Of a stretch of 64,000 nucleotides of DNA, positions 1 to 9,055 are shown piece by piece (position 1 is the first letter of the stretch; each line of letters opens with the position of its first letter). A program made the position numbers and the translations under genes. The stretch comes from CAVVVS01 sp963751355. Lineage in GTDB: Bacteria; Bacteroidota; Ignavibacteria; Ignavibacteriales; Ignavibacteriaceae. Location: the NCBI GenBank assembly GCA_963751355.1, contig CAVVVS010000131.1, forward strand, positions 84,475 to 148,474, in the 5' to 3' direction. Under the pieces are notes generated by a model that had not been told where the DNA came from, searched no databases, and saw only the letters and a list, made by a program, of their open reading frames with translations.

Positions 1-1612
1 TACCGATTCTAACTCCTCCAGGATTTAAAGTCGCATCGGATCTTCCGAAAACAATTATGCCATTGTTTTCAGTAATTTTAATAAAATCACCGTGTCTCCA
101 AATACCGGGGAAATACTCAAAATATGCCGAATGATACTTGTTACCCTCAGGGTCATTCCAAAAATACACAGGCATTGAAGGAAAAGGAGAAGTGCATACC
201 AGTTCGCCTTTTTCATTTATAACAGGTTTTCCTTCGGTATTAAAACATTCCACTTTCATACCTAGGCCACGGGATTGAATTTCACTGGAATAAACCGGGA
301 GAATAGGGTTACCCAGCATGAAGCAGGATATAATATCTGTGCCGCCGGAAATTGAAGATAACTGAATGTCTTCTTTTATTTGAGAATAAACATATTTGAA
401 ATTTTCCGGGGAAAGCGGTGAACCGGTAGAAAGAATCGTATTCAATGATGACAAATCAAAATCTTTTTTAGGAATTAAATTAGCTTTTTGGCAGGATGAT
501 AAATATTTTGGACTGGTTCCGAATATAGTGATTTTATATTCTTCTATTTTTTCCCACAAAATGCGCATATTAGGATAAGCAGGGTTCCCGTCATATAAAA
601 ATATAGTTGCTCCCAAACTTAATGAGCTGACAAGCCAATTCCACATCATCCAGCCGCAAGTAGTATAATAGGTGATTACATCATGTCTCTTTAAATTTGT
701 ATGAAGAGAAAGTTCTTTAAAATGCTGGAGCAATGTTCCTCCTGCTCCGTGAACAATGCACTTTGGTACACCGGTAGTTCCTGAAGAATACATGATATAA
801 ACGGGATAATCAAAAGGAAGTTGTTTAAACTTTATTTCACCTGAGGTATATTGCAATAGTTCATTAAAATGCAATTGGTTATCGCTTTTATTTAAGTTTT
901 TAGATTGGATTTTTAATTGCTTGAAATCAAAAAATCTCGGAATAAAAATAACTTTTTCAATTTCAGGTATATTTTCTTTGATCTGATTAATTTTTGCTCT
1001 GCAATCTATTATCTTTCCATTGTATTGGTATTCTTCAACGGCAAACAATATTTTAGGCTGAATTTGACCGAACCTGTCCATCACACCTTTAATTCCAAAA
1101 TCCGGGGAGCACGAAGACCAAATTGCACCTAAGGAGGTTGTAGCCAACATTGAAATAATTGCTTCGGGGATATTTGTTACAAAACCAGCAATTCTATCCC
1201 CTTTTCTTACTCCTAATTGCTTCAGACTTTCTGCTACAGATGCGACAAGTTTATATAATTCACTATAAGTTAACTTTATCGTAGGGGCACTCTCTCTCGA
1301 ACTGATTATTGCGGTATGGGAATCTCTATATTTTAATAGATTTTCAGCAAAATTAAGTTCAGCTCCTTCGAACCATTTAGCATCGAACATTTCTTTATAA
1401 GAAAGAATGTTTTCATATTCTTTTGAGTGAATAACACCTGACATCACCCAAATAGATTCCCAGAACTCTCCAATATCTGCAATGGACCAATTATATAAAT
1501 CTTCATAAGAGGAAAGTGGCTTACCTGTTAATTTCGCAGCATAACGCATAAAGGACGCCATGTTCGAATTTACTATGCGTTCTTCCGACGGTTTCCAGAT
1601 TGGTGTACTCAA
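1..1612 (-). CDS. acetoacetyl-CoA synthetase (3' end outside window)
   Basis: Acyl-CoA synthetase of the acetoacetate-CoA ligase type, which activates acetoacetate to acetoacetyl-CoA with ATP. The gene runs off the left edge; about 537 codons are visible and the family is usually near 650. The AMP-binding signature YSSGTTGVPK lies near residue 270, followed by CGWMMWNW and GGTDIISC; the late motif GRSDATLNPGGVRIG is at the truncated end. The N-terminus (PIWKPSEERI) matches this family better than acetyl-CoA synthetase. I chose a TTG start at 1612 because AGGAG lies 8 bases upstream and no in-frame ATG precedes the conserved region. It is last in the tyrosine-degradation cluster, whose final step releases acetoacetate, so the context supports the substrate. 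Identity is fairly secure; acetoacetate specificity rests on family resemblance. Confidence 0.85.
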   Translation of the reverse strand, partial: MSTPIWKPSEERIVNSNMASFMRYAAKLTGKPLSSYEDLYNWSIADIGEFWESIWVMSGVIHSKEYENILSYKEMFDAKWFEGAELNFAENLLKYRDSHTAIISSRESAPTIKLTYSELYKLVASVAESLKQLGVRKGDRIAGFVTNIPEAIISMLATTSLGAIWSSCSPDFGIKGVMDRFGQIQPKILFAVEEYQYNGKIIDCRAKINQIKENIPEIEKVIFIPRFFDFKQLKIQSKNLNKSDNQLHFNELLQYTSGEIKFKQLPFDYPVYIMYSSGTTGVPKCIVHGAGGTLLQHFKELSLHTNLKRHDVITYYTTCGWMMWNWLVSSLSLGATIFLYDGNPAYPNMRILWEKIEEYKITIFGTSPKYLSSCQKANLIPKKDFDLSSLNTILSTGSPLSPENFKYVYSQIKEDIQLSSISGGTDIISCFMLGNPILPVYSSEIQSRGLGMKVECFNTEGKPVINEKGELVCTSPFPSMPVYFWNDPEGNKYHSAYFEYFPGIWRHGDFIKITENNGIIVFGRSDATLNPGGVRIG

Positions 1613-1756
1613 AATCGTCTCCTATTTTTCAGGTAGTGTCTAAACTAAATTTGTAATCTTTTGAATAAGGCACTTGCTCTTAATTCTTTGTCTTACTCTC
1701 TTTTATCCCGTTAGAATAATAGTAAAACTCTGTTTACAGTAAAAGTTAAATTTTCG

Positions 1757-2731
1757 TTAAATTTTACCGGCGTAAACAGCAGTCTTCCAGGCAAAATTAA
1801 TATCACCATTTTCTATAGCGGTTTTAGCAGTCAATTCTATAAAATATTTCCTTTTGGGATGATTCTTATGTTCAAAATGTATTGCTGCTTTCAACATCTT
1901 CTCAAAATTTTTATGTCTCTTATACCTGTAAAATGCTTCAACAGTAAATTCAAAATCTTTTATCTCTTTACTTTGAATTTCATTGATAAAATCATTTACT
2001 TCAATATCAGAAGGAATATTTTCGTAATTACCGAATTTTCCCAAATTATTTGCCGAATAAGTATTTGAATTTTTTATATAATCGGGCAAACGATCGTACC
2101 CCATAATATTTTTTGAGTCGGTTTTTTTAACTTCGAAAACAGCAGCACCGCTTGCCCTAACATAATAATTAGCAGGCATTCTGCCAACCAAATCGATAAG
2201 ATCGGGTTTAATTGCACCATCGATAAATATATCTTCCGAAATATGTAATTTCAAAACTTCACAAATTGCAATATTGGGGGATGCGCCTCCTTCTCCGTAA
2301 CTCATCATATCCCTAAGAATACATTCCATCTGAAAAGGCGATTCCTTTACCCTTTTGGGTTTAACAATATCCGAATCGACAGGTGTTAAACCGCTTTTAT
2401 TAAATTCATTTATACTGGAAGAAAATTCTCCCGAAGCTAAGTTAATTTGTTCTACTATTTGATAGGTGACAGATTGCACTACACATTCTTTAGTATTTAT
2501 CAGATTATTATAAGTGTCTTTAAATGTCGCATCTCTTCCTCTTCTTGAAGCAGAAAATGCTATAATAGGAGGATTTGATCCGAACACATTAAAAAAGGAA
2601 AACGGTGCTAAATTAGGAACTCCTTCTTCCGAGAGAGTTGATACCAAAGCAATCGGACGGGGACCTACACCACCCAGGAGCAATTGATGTAATTTTGGAA
2701 CTTTTAATTCTTTCGGTAAATAATGCAGCAT
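1757..2731 (-). CDS. flavin reductase-like (split-barrel FMN-binding) protein with C-terminal extension
   Basis: Residues about 20-210 resemble the flavin reductase / DIM6-NTAB split-barrel family that binds FMN: PRPIALVSTLSEEGVPNLAP is the typical opening, followed by NPPIIAFS and a DT.NN segment. Roughly 110 residues after the domain have no family I recognise. It starts 4 bases after the fumarylacetoacetase stop, so the two are very probably cotranscribed. Homologues sit next to tyrosine-degradation genes in many Bacteroidota (recalled, not searched). Its role is unknown. It could supply reduced flavin, or do something specific to the pathway. No maleylacetoacetate isomerase is seen in the cluster, so this protein is one candidate for an unassigned step, but nothing in the sequence shows isomerase activity. 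Confidence 0.75.
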   Translation of the reverse strand: MLHYLPKELKVPKLHQLLLGGVGPRPIALVSTLSEEGVPNLAPFSFFNVFGSNPPIIAFSASRRGRDATFKDTYNNLINTKECVVQSVTYQIVEQINLASGEFSSSINEFNKSGLTPVDSDIVKPKRVKESPFQMECILRDMMSYGEGGASPNIAICEVLKLHISEDIFIDGAIKPDLIDLVGRMPANYYVRASGAAVFEVKKTDSKNIMGYDRLPDYIKNSNTYSANNLGKFGNYENIPSDIEVNDFINEIQSKEIKDFEFTVEAFYRYKRHKNFEKMLKAAIHFEHKNHPKRKYFIELTAKTAIENGDINFAWKTAVYAGKI

Positions 2732-2734
2732 AGT

Positions 2735-3751
2735 TTAACTTTTCTTTTTAGCCAGAATAGAATAATTGTTTTTTGTTTTTACGATTTTATTTTTTAATCT
2801 TCCCAAACCTTCAATTTCCAATTCGATTGTATCACCTTCTTTAAGCCAGACCGGTGTAAATTCCTCACCCTTTTCTTTTGCTTGTAATCCGCGAGTGCCG
2901 TTTAATTCTAAATAGCAGCCTGAACCGACAGTACCCGAACCGATTACATCACCGGGATATAATTCAACACCGTAAGATGCGCGTTCAATTATCTCTGCAA
3001 ATGTCCAATTCATATCCTTGAGATTTCCTTCAGAAATTTGTTTACCGTTGTGAGAGGCAGTCATTTTTAAATTATATTTGTCGCCTGATTCTGTTTCAAT
3101 TTTATGATCTTCCAATTCGTCTATTGTAACCAACCAGGGCCCTATTACGGTAGCGAAATCTTTTCCTTTGGCGGGACCAAGATTTAATTTCATTTCTTCC
3201 ATTTGTAATCTTCTGGCAGAGAGATCATTCATTATCATATAACCGGCAATGTACGAGTCAGCATTTTTAGTAGCAATGTTCTTCCCTCTTTTGCCAATAA
3301 CAATTGCGGCTTCAAGCTCGAAATCTAATTTTTCCATATGATCTTCTTCTACTAAAATATCTCCTTCACCATACACGGCATTATGATTAGTAAAATAAAA
3401 TACCGGGAATTGATCGAATTCGGGGATCATATCTACACCCCTGTTTCTTCTGGCAGTAGCAACATGCTGACGAAATGCATACGCATCTCTGCATGAATTA
3501 GGATGCGGAACAGGCGCTAACTGCCGGGTGTTCTCCACATTGAGGGATGAAGGAATTTTGCCTTCCTTTATTTCATCTTCAACTTTCTTTGCATCTTTAA
3601 TATTAAGTTCGCTTTCTATTAGAAAACGGTCCATTGTAGAAGGGAACCTTAAATTGATCAGTTTTCCGCTTTCTTTCAAATCATAAATTTTATTATTGTA
3701 AAAAATTCCTAACCGTTCTTCATCGTTATTTAAAAAGGAAACAAATTTCAT
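2735..3751 (-). CDS. fumarylacetoacetate hydrolase family protein
   Basis: Hydrolyses fumarylacetoacetate to fumarate and acetoacetate, the last step of tyrosine breakdown. The 338-residue protein has the FAH fold signatures: NHNAVYGEGD, then KLDFELEAAIVIG (acidic metal ligands), IMNDLSARR, LGPAKGKDFATVIGPW and GSGTVGSGCYLEL. The start has AGGAG 8 bases upstream. FAH-fold proteins have varied substrates, but homogentisate dioxygenase and HPPD nearby make fumarylacetoacetase the likely activity. A homologous C-C hydrolase role cannot be excluded from sequence alone. The gene is in line with the aminotransferase upstream and the flavin-reductase-like gene downstream. Confidence 0.85.
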   Translation of the reverse strand: MKFVSFLNNDEERLGIFYNNKIYDLKESGKLINLRFPSTMDRFLIESELNIKDAKKVEDEIKEGKIPSSLNVENTRQLAPVPHPNSCRDAYAFRQHVATARRNRGVDMIPEFDQFPVFYFTNHNAVYGEGDILVEEDHMEKLDFELEAAIVIGKRGKNIATKNADSYIAGYMIMNDLSARRLQMEEMKLNLGPAKGKDFATVIGPWLVTIDELEDHKIETESGDKYNLKMTASHNGKQISEGNLKDMNWTFAEIIERASYGVELYPGDVIGSGTVGSGCYLELNGTRGLQAKEKGEEFTPVWLKEGDTIELEIEGLGRLKNKIVKTKNNYSILAKKKS

Positions 3752-3794
3752 TAAAAACTCCTTAATTTCTTTTTAGATATCTTTTGAAAAATTA

Positions 3795-4916
3795 TTACAC
3801 AGCACTCAATTTATGTTTTTCAATTAGTTTGGGATAAATTCTGTTTATTACACTAAGAGCAAATTCAGTTTCATCATCAGTACCCGAATTTATCCGTATT
3901 CCGTTAGGAATACCAAACGTATCAACATGACGTAATATCAATCCATTATTCAAACATGCTTCATTAAAATCTATTGCGAATTCCTTGGAAGGAAATAATA
4001 ACAGATAAAAATTTGCATGTGTATCCACAAATTTTATTCCTAACCTGATAAAACCTTTTTTAAATCTTCCAAGAGATTTTTCATTCAGCGCTTTAGTCTT
4101 TTCTAAAAACTCATCATCGTTTAAGGCGCTAGCAGCCGATACTTGAGCAAGCAAATTAGGCTCAAAAGGCAGCTTTACTTTATACAATTCGTGAATTAAG
4201 TATTCAGGTCCGAAACCGATTCCAATACGAATTCCCGCAAGACCGTAAGCTTTTGACAGCGTACGCAGAACTATTAAGTTATCAAAATCATACTCCAAAC
4301 CGTTTGGATATTCCGGATCGAATTCCGCATAAACTGTGTACGCTTCATCAAGAATAACCAAAACATTATCCGGCACACTTTTCATAAATAATTCGAACTC
4401 CGCTTTAGTAAAAATTGTACCGGTGGGATTGTTTGGGTTAGCAAGATAAATTATTTTAGTTTTAGCAGTAATATTTTGCATTATTGCATTTAAATCTAAA
4501 TGATAATCTTTCAGCTGAATAAGATTAGTTTGTATATTATATTTATTTGCATTTACGTACAAACCAATAAATGTTCCCTCTGAAGTTAGAATCTCATCTT
4601 CACTATTACAAAATGCCGTTAGGATGTACTGTATAAGTGAATCGGAACCGCTGCATGTGATAATTTGTTCAGGTTTCTTACCGTACTTTTCCGCGACAGC
4701 ATGAACCAATTTGTATGCCGACGGATTTGTGTACCTATGTAAATTTTTAATATTTTTTTCTATAGCTTCCATTGCCTTCGGTGAAGGACCCAGCGGATTC
4801 TCGTTTGAAGCAAGCTTTACAATTTTGCGCAAACCTTTTTCTCTGACAAGTTCCTCGACAGGTTTACCGGCTTTATAAGGTTGAAGCTCACGTATATGTT
4901 TAGGAATATTAATCAT
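3795..4916 (-). CDS. PLP-dependent aminotransferase, HisC-like (probable aromatic aminotransferase)
   Basis: Class I/II aminotransferase of the histidinol-phosphate aminotransferase type, about 373 residues. Seen in order: SNENPLGPSP, NPNNPTG (about residue 163), the DEAY motif (about 193) and the PLP lysine in SKAYGLAG (about 225); numbering counts from a GTG three codons upstream. I prefer the ATG at 4916 over that GTG at 4925 because GGTGAT, complementary to the 16S tail, lies about 5 bases before the ATG. It sits between homogentisate dioxygenase and fumarylacetoacetase, and no other his genes are near. I infer that it converts tyrosine (or phenylalanine) to the aryl-pyruvate that feeds HPPD. 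A histidinol-phosphate role is possible and the two are hard to tell apart by eye. Confidence 0.8.
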   Translation of the reverse strand: MINIPKHIRELQPYKAGKPVEELVREKGLRKIVKLASNENPLGPSPKAMEAIEKNIKNLHRYTNPSAYKLVHAVAEKYGKKPEQIITCSGSDSLIQYILTAFCNSEDEILTSEGTFIGLYVNANKYNIQTNLIQLKDYHLDLNAIMQNITAKTKIIYLANPNNPTGTIFTKAEFELFMKSVPDNVLVILDEAYTVYAEFDPEYPNGLEYDFDNLIVLRTLSKAYGLAGIRIGIGFGPEYLIHELYKVKLPFEPNLLAQVSAASALNDDEFLEKTKALNEKSLGRFKKGFIRLGIKFVDTHANFYLLLFPSKEFAIDFNEACLNNGLILRHVDTFGIPNGIRINSGTDDETEFALSVINRIYPKLIEKHKLSAV

Positions 4917-4961
4917 AAAAATCACCGGTCATGTTATTAAATATATTATATTTCTATCTCT

Positions 4962-6122
4962 TTACTCAAGCCATGAATTAACATAGTTTTTATCCATGGT
5001 GTCTTTTACGTTTTTTGTTACATTTATATGCTCAAAGCTATCAACCATTATTGCATACTCATCGGTAGATTTTTTACCGATTGAGGCTTCCGTTTTCCCG
5101 GGCTGCGGTCCGTGAGGAATTCCCATTGGATGCAGTGTTATCGAGCCTTCTTTTATACCTTTTCTCGACATGAAATCTCCATAGACATAATAAATCATTT
5201 CATCGCTGTCAACGTTTGAATGGTAATATGGAGCTGGAATTGAATCAGGGTGAAAGTCGAATAATCTTGGTACAAAGTTACAAACGACAAAATGCTTAGT
5301 AGTAAACAGAAGATGAACTGGCGGCGGAAGATGAAGCTTGCCGACTTTAGGAGCATACTCCTTTATATTAAATGTATAAGGATATAAATACCCATCCCAT
5401 CCAACTACATCGAACGGATGATGAGGTAACTCGTATTCAAAAATTCTTCCGGTAACTTTTAATATTAATTTGAATGTACCTTGTTTATCAATCGGTTCTG
5501 TAAACTGAGGTACTTTGAAGTCCCTTTCATAATATGGTGCATCTTCGGTTAATTGTCCGTATTCATTTCTAAAATGCTTTGGTATTTCAAACGGGGTATC
5601 CGATTCGACAATGAAGAGTTTTACATTATCAAAGCTGTTAAATTTCATTTGATATGTAGTACCTTTAGGCACAACTATATAGTCCCATTGTTCAAAAGGA
5701 AGCCTACCGTATTCCGATAAAAACTCTCCTTCACCATGATGAATAAAGATTAATTCATGCATCTGGCTGTTCCTGAAAAATACCTCGGTATTTTCCGATA
5801 TATGAGCGGTAGAAATAATACAGTGCTCATTTTTTAAGAATTCATTTCTTGCCGTTAAAATGCTTCCGTTAGAGCGTTTGTTCTCCGTAAAGAAATGATA
5901 ATATTGCAAAGGAGCATCATTCCAATTGTTTGAATTATCGACATGAACCTCTCTTACTTGTTTAACTTGCGGAGGTATATTAATATGATATTTATTCGAA
6001 TATATCCCGGAGAATCCGAGTGTACTGAATAACTCTTCCCTGTATAATGATTTTCCGTCCTCTTTATAAAATGTAGTGTGCCTTTTGGGAGGAACTTTCC
6101 CGAGTCTTACATAATACGGCAT
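4962..6122 (-). CDS. hmgA: homogentisate 1,2-dioxygenase
   Basis: Non-haem iron dioxygenase that opens the homogentisate ring to give maleylacetoacetate. The 386-residue protein is the shorter bacterial form (human-type enzymes are about 445). The cupin metal site is visible: His301 in YYHSNVDSDE, Glu308 in SDEMIYYVYG and a His at 331 or 337 in LHPMGIPHGPQPG. An inner motif HHPFDVVGWDGYLYPY is also typical. The start has a strong AGGAGG 6 bases upstream. It lies between the HPPD gene (162-base gap) and the aminotransferase (45-base gap) on the same strand, so a tyrosine-degradation role is well supported. Confidence 0.92.
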   Translation of the reverse strand: MPYYVRLGKVPPKRHTTFYKEDGKSLYREELFSTLGFSGIYSNKYHINIPPQVKQVREVHVDNSNNWNDAPLQYYHFFTENKRSNGSILTARNEFLKNEHCIISTAHISENTEVFFRNSQMHELIFIHHGEGEFLSEYGRLPFEQWDYIVVPKGTTYQMKFNSFDNVKLFIVESDTPFEIPKHFRNEYGQLTEDAPYYERDFKVPQFTEPIDKQGTFKLILKVTGRIFEYELPHHPFDVVGWDGYLYPYTFNIKEYAPKVGKLHLPPPVHLLFTTKHFVVCNFVPRLFDFHPDSIPAPYYHSNVDSDEMIYYVYGDFMSRKGIKEGSITLHPMGIPHGPQPGKTEASIGKKSTDEYAIMVDSFEHINVTKNVKDTMDKNYVNSWLE

Positions 6123-6283
6123 AACTACCTCCTAATAAATTTTTAGTTAACAATTAATTGCTTTCTACTTAACTTCTAACAGTATACCGGGATATAGTAA
6201 AAGATATTACAAAATATCCCGATCACTGATTGTTCTCCCCGCCTTTACCATTATGGAATTTAAGTTATTTCAATGTTTTAGAA

Positions 6284-7405
6284 TTACTCTTCTTCCCTAT
6301 CAAAATTTCCCCGCAGCATTTGATCTTTTTCTATGGACTCAAACAATGATTGGAAATTGCCCTGACCAAAACCTTCAGCACCTTTCTTTCTCTGAATTAT
6401 CTCATAGAAAAATGTAGGTCTGTCACCGATGGGTTTTGTAAACAACTGCAGCAGGTAACCCGTACCTTCGGAATCATCGCAGAGTATTCCGTGTTCTTTT
6501 AGAACATCTATATCTTCATCTATTTCAATATTTTTTTCTCTCAATAATTTATAATATGTATCGGGAGGTGATAGAAATTCAACACCGTTGTTTTTCATAT
6601 TCGGAATCGATTCCAATATATTTTCGGTGGATAGCGCAATATGCTGAATTCCTGAACCGGTATATTCATCAATGTATTCTTCAATTTGTGATTTTTTTAG
6701 TCCTTCAAAAGGTTCGTTGATAGGATTTTTAATTGGGCTTTCTTTCGAACGGACTACTTTTGAGAGAAGTGCCGAATATTGAGTGGATATATCGCCCGCA
6801 CCAAATTCAATAAATGTCTCAAAATCCAAACTTTTATTAAGATAATTTGCCCAGAGATCCATTTCATTCACCCGTACGTTTCCCACAATATGATCGATTG
6901 CTTTCAGCCCGCTGTCTTCACATTTTATTTTTATATTTTGGACGGGTTTTCCAAAACCCGGTTTAAAGAGTCCTTTATATTTATCTCTGTTAATAAAAAC
7001 AATCTCAGCATCGTCGTATAGTTTTATTGCAGCTTCCTCATACGTTCCGTTATCATCATTAAATTTTTTAGGATTTCTGGAAGGTATTCCGCCTTTTTTT
7101 ACCGAACTCTCAAATGCCGACCGTACATCTTTAACTTTTAATGACCATCTCTTAACGCCGTCGCCATGTTTTTGTACAAATGACTCAATTTCGAAGTTGC
7201 CGGGTTTCGCGGAAGAAGTTACAACAAGCTGGATATTATTTTTAACCAGGTAATATGATACTTTATCTCTCACACCGGTTTCAGGCCCGAGATAACCTTT
7301 TATTTCAAATCCCATTGCTTTCGCATGCCAATATGCCCACATCTTAGCCGAACCGACGTAAAATTCTACGAAATCGTAGCCCAAGATACCTAATCCGTTT
7401 GCCAT
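6284..7405 (-). CDS. hpd: 4-hydroxyphenylpyruvate dioxygenase
   Basis: Converts 4-hydroxyphenylpyruvate to homogentisate using Fe(II) and O2. Two vicinal-oxygen-chelate halves are present in 373 residues. The iron ligands are visible as His172 (AIDHIVGNV), His255 (GIQHIAL) and Glu335 (FFYEIIQRKKGA), followed by the hallmark C-terminal GFGQGNFQSLFESIE. GAGGAGTG lies upstream of the ATG. It is the first catabolic gene of the cluster; a 215-base gap separates it from the Lrp-type regulator upstream, so it may have its own promoter. The use of O2 by both dioxygenases implies that the organism meets oxygen. Confidence 0.95.
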   Translation of the reverse strand: MANGLGILGYDFVEFYVGSAKMWAYWHAKAMGFEIKGYLGPETGVRDKVSYYLVKNNIQLVVTSSAKPGNFEIESFVQKHGDGVKRWSLKVKDVRSAFESSVKKGGIPSRNPKKFNDDNGTYEEAAIKLYDDAEIVFINRDKYKGLFKPGFGKPVQNIKIKCEDSGLKAIDHIVGNVRVNEMDLWANYLNKSLDFETFIEFGAGDISTQYSALLSKVVRSKESPIKNPINEPFEGLKKSQIEEYIDEYTGSGIQHIALSTENILESIPNMKNNGVEFLSPPDTYYKLLREKNIEIDEDIDVLKEHGILCDDSEGTGYLLQLFTKPIGDRPTFFYEIIQRKKGAEGFGQGNFQSLFESIEKDQMLRGNFDREEE

Positions 7406-7620
7406 GATTCACTCCTCTCATTTGTATTTATTTTATTTTGAATAATGCCTTAAAATTGCTTCCGATCCGCGAAGAAACAATATATTTTTGAGTAAATTCC
7501 TATTAGAATAATTTTATCAATTCTTATAAAACAACATTCCGTTTAAGATCAACATTTAACTGCACCTAATGTTAACAATAATGATTTATGGAAACTTCAC
7601 CATTTATAAGATTTAAATAA

Positions 7621-8070
7621 TTAAAAAACCAGCTCGTTCGTTTCTTTAACTGTTTCAAGAACTATAGTTGTACTTGTAGATCTTATTGAAGTAATTGATG
7701 CAAATTTTGTCCTGAGTAATTGCGTAAGTGATTCAGGATTTTCAACTCTCACTTTAACAAGGTAGCAATCTTCACCCGCAACTATATGAACTTCCTGAAC
7801 CTCTGCTATTTTTGCAAGCTCTTTCGCAGTCCTTTGATCAACTATAGGACCGTTTGCCTTCACAAGAATAAATGCTAATAAATTTTTCCCCACCTCAGTT
7901 GAATTTATCTGAACCGTGTATTTTTTAATAATTTTTCTTTTTTCTAGCCTCCTTATTCTCTCTAAAACTGCGGAGGGAGCCATTTTTATTCTTCGGGCGA
8001 TTTCTGCATTGGAAGTTCTACCATTATCCTGCAGTATATTCAGTATTTTTGCATCAATCTCGTTTATCAT
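7621..8070 (-). CDS. Lrp/AsnC family transcriptional regulator
   Basis: A 149-residue one-domain regulator: an N-terminal winged helix-turn-helix (IDAKILNILQDNGRTSNAEI, then RRIKMAPSAVLERIRRLEK) and a C-terminal RAM ligand-binding domain (VQEVHIVAGEDCYLVKVRV). Length and order are normal for the family. Lrp/AsnC proteins usually sense amino acids, and this one lies just upstream of, and in line with, the tyrosine genes. I infer that it controls them in response to an aromatic amino acid. No operator was identified. The ribosome-binding site is weak (A-rich). Confidence 0.88.
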   Translation of the reverse strand: MINEIDAKILNILQDNGRTSNAEIARRIKMAPSAVLERIRRLEKRKIIKKYTVQINSTEVGKNLLAFILVKANGPIVDQRTAKELAKIAEVQEVHIVAGEDCYLVKVRVENPESLTQLLRTKFASITSIRSTSTTIVLETVKETNELVF

Positions 8071-8281
8071 TCGTTTTTTTTTATTTATTTAGATGATTAT
8101 TCGTAATATTATAAAATTACCGAATATAAATCAAGATCGTTAATTAATGGGAGAACTATATCACAGCATAAATTATTGCTACTGTTAGGGAATTAAATTA
8201 TTCTGAGAACCTGAGTTATAATGAAATTCATACACTGTAATAATTAACAATCTGCAGGAAAGGAAGAAGAGATAAGAGGGA

Positions 8282-8992
8282 CTATTTTACATTGTCCAGC
8301 AGCATAAAGGAATTAGTTTTATACCGTGAAGTACCGGAGAGGTTTTTAGCTTCGAATTTACAAATTGTTAATAACGGACATTCACTGCAATTCGGCTTCG
8401 AAGGCTTGCATATCTCTCTTCCGAGACGGATTAAATTTGTATGGAATGAATGAGCAATATTTTTCGGAAAATCAGTATTTAGTTTATGGAATGTTTTATC
8501 GGGTGATGAAGTATTTACTATGCCTATTCTGTTTGTGGTTCTATGTACGTGTGTATCAACAGGACAAACATTCCTGTGTAAAGAGAAAAGCAGAACACAA
8601 CTTGCAGTTTTTATACCCACACCGTCGAAACGTGTCAATTCATCAATAATTATCGATTCATTTTTCTTTTTCAAATAATTCAGTGAAATTTTGCCATTTT
8701 GTTTTATTAAATCTGCAAGGAAAGATTTTATTGCTTTGGATTTCTGTTTACCTAATCCCGCGACTTTGATATACTTTTCTATTTCTGAAGGGGTTATTCG
8801 TGCAACTTCTTCCCATGTTTTAAATTTTGCTTTAAGATTTTGAAATGCTCTGTAAGAATTACGATCATTAGTATTTTGAGAAAGGATAGTAGCGATTAAC
8901 ATATCAACCGGATCCGGAGGTATCGCGGGACGCTCCGGAATTCCGAATCTTTCAATTAATAATTTATTTATTTTAATTATTTTTTTTTGCAT
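8282..8992 (-). CDS. nth: endonuclease III (DNA glycosylase/AP lyase)
   Basis: Base-excision repair enzyme that removes oxidised pyrimidines. The helix-hairpin-helix FDGVGIKTAS carries the catalytic Lys (about 128 counting from this start) and VDTHVHR the catalytic Asp (about 146). The 4Fe-4S loop C-X6-C-X2-C-X5-C is exact (CKPSKPNCSECPLLTIC). I chose the ATG at 8992; an upstream TTG at 9013 would lie inside the terminator stem of the preceding gene and add only the seven residues MLLFFYL. A conserved single-copy repair gene unrelated to its neighbours. Confidence 0.9.
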   Translation of the reverse strand: MQKKIIKINKLLIERFGIPERPAIPPDPVDMLIATILSQNTNDRNSYRAFQNLKAKFKTWEEVARITPSEIEKYIKVAGLGKQKSKAIKSFLADLIKQNGKISLNYLKKKNESIIIDELTRFDGVGIKTASCVLLFSLHRNVCPVDTHVHRTTNRIGIVNTSSPDKTFHKLNTDFPKNIAHSFHTNLIRLGREICKPSKPNCSECPLLTICKFEAKNLSGTSRYKTNSFMLLDNVK

Positions 8993-8996
8993 GAGA

Positions 8997-9024
8997 TAAA
9001 AAAAGAGGAGCAAGCCGCTCCTCT
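8997..9024 (-). terminator. rho-independent terminator after the PorV-like gene
   Basis: On the minus strand AGAGGAGC, a 5-base loop and GCTCCTCT form a perfect 8-bp stem followed by a run of seven T. It lies 31 bases past the stop of the PorV-like gene and just before the nth start, so it should end the outer-membrane module transcript. Confidence 0.9.
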
Positions 9025-9055
9025 CTAAAAACGATATTCCAAAAAATACTGAAGC

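Noticed and set aside
4917..4925. GTG start three codons upstream of the aminotransferase ATG
   Set aside because: The GGTGAT ribosome site that fits the ATG contains this GTG.
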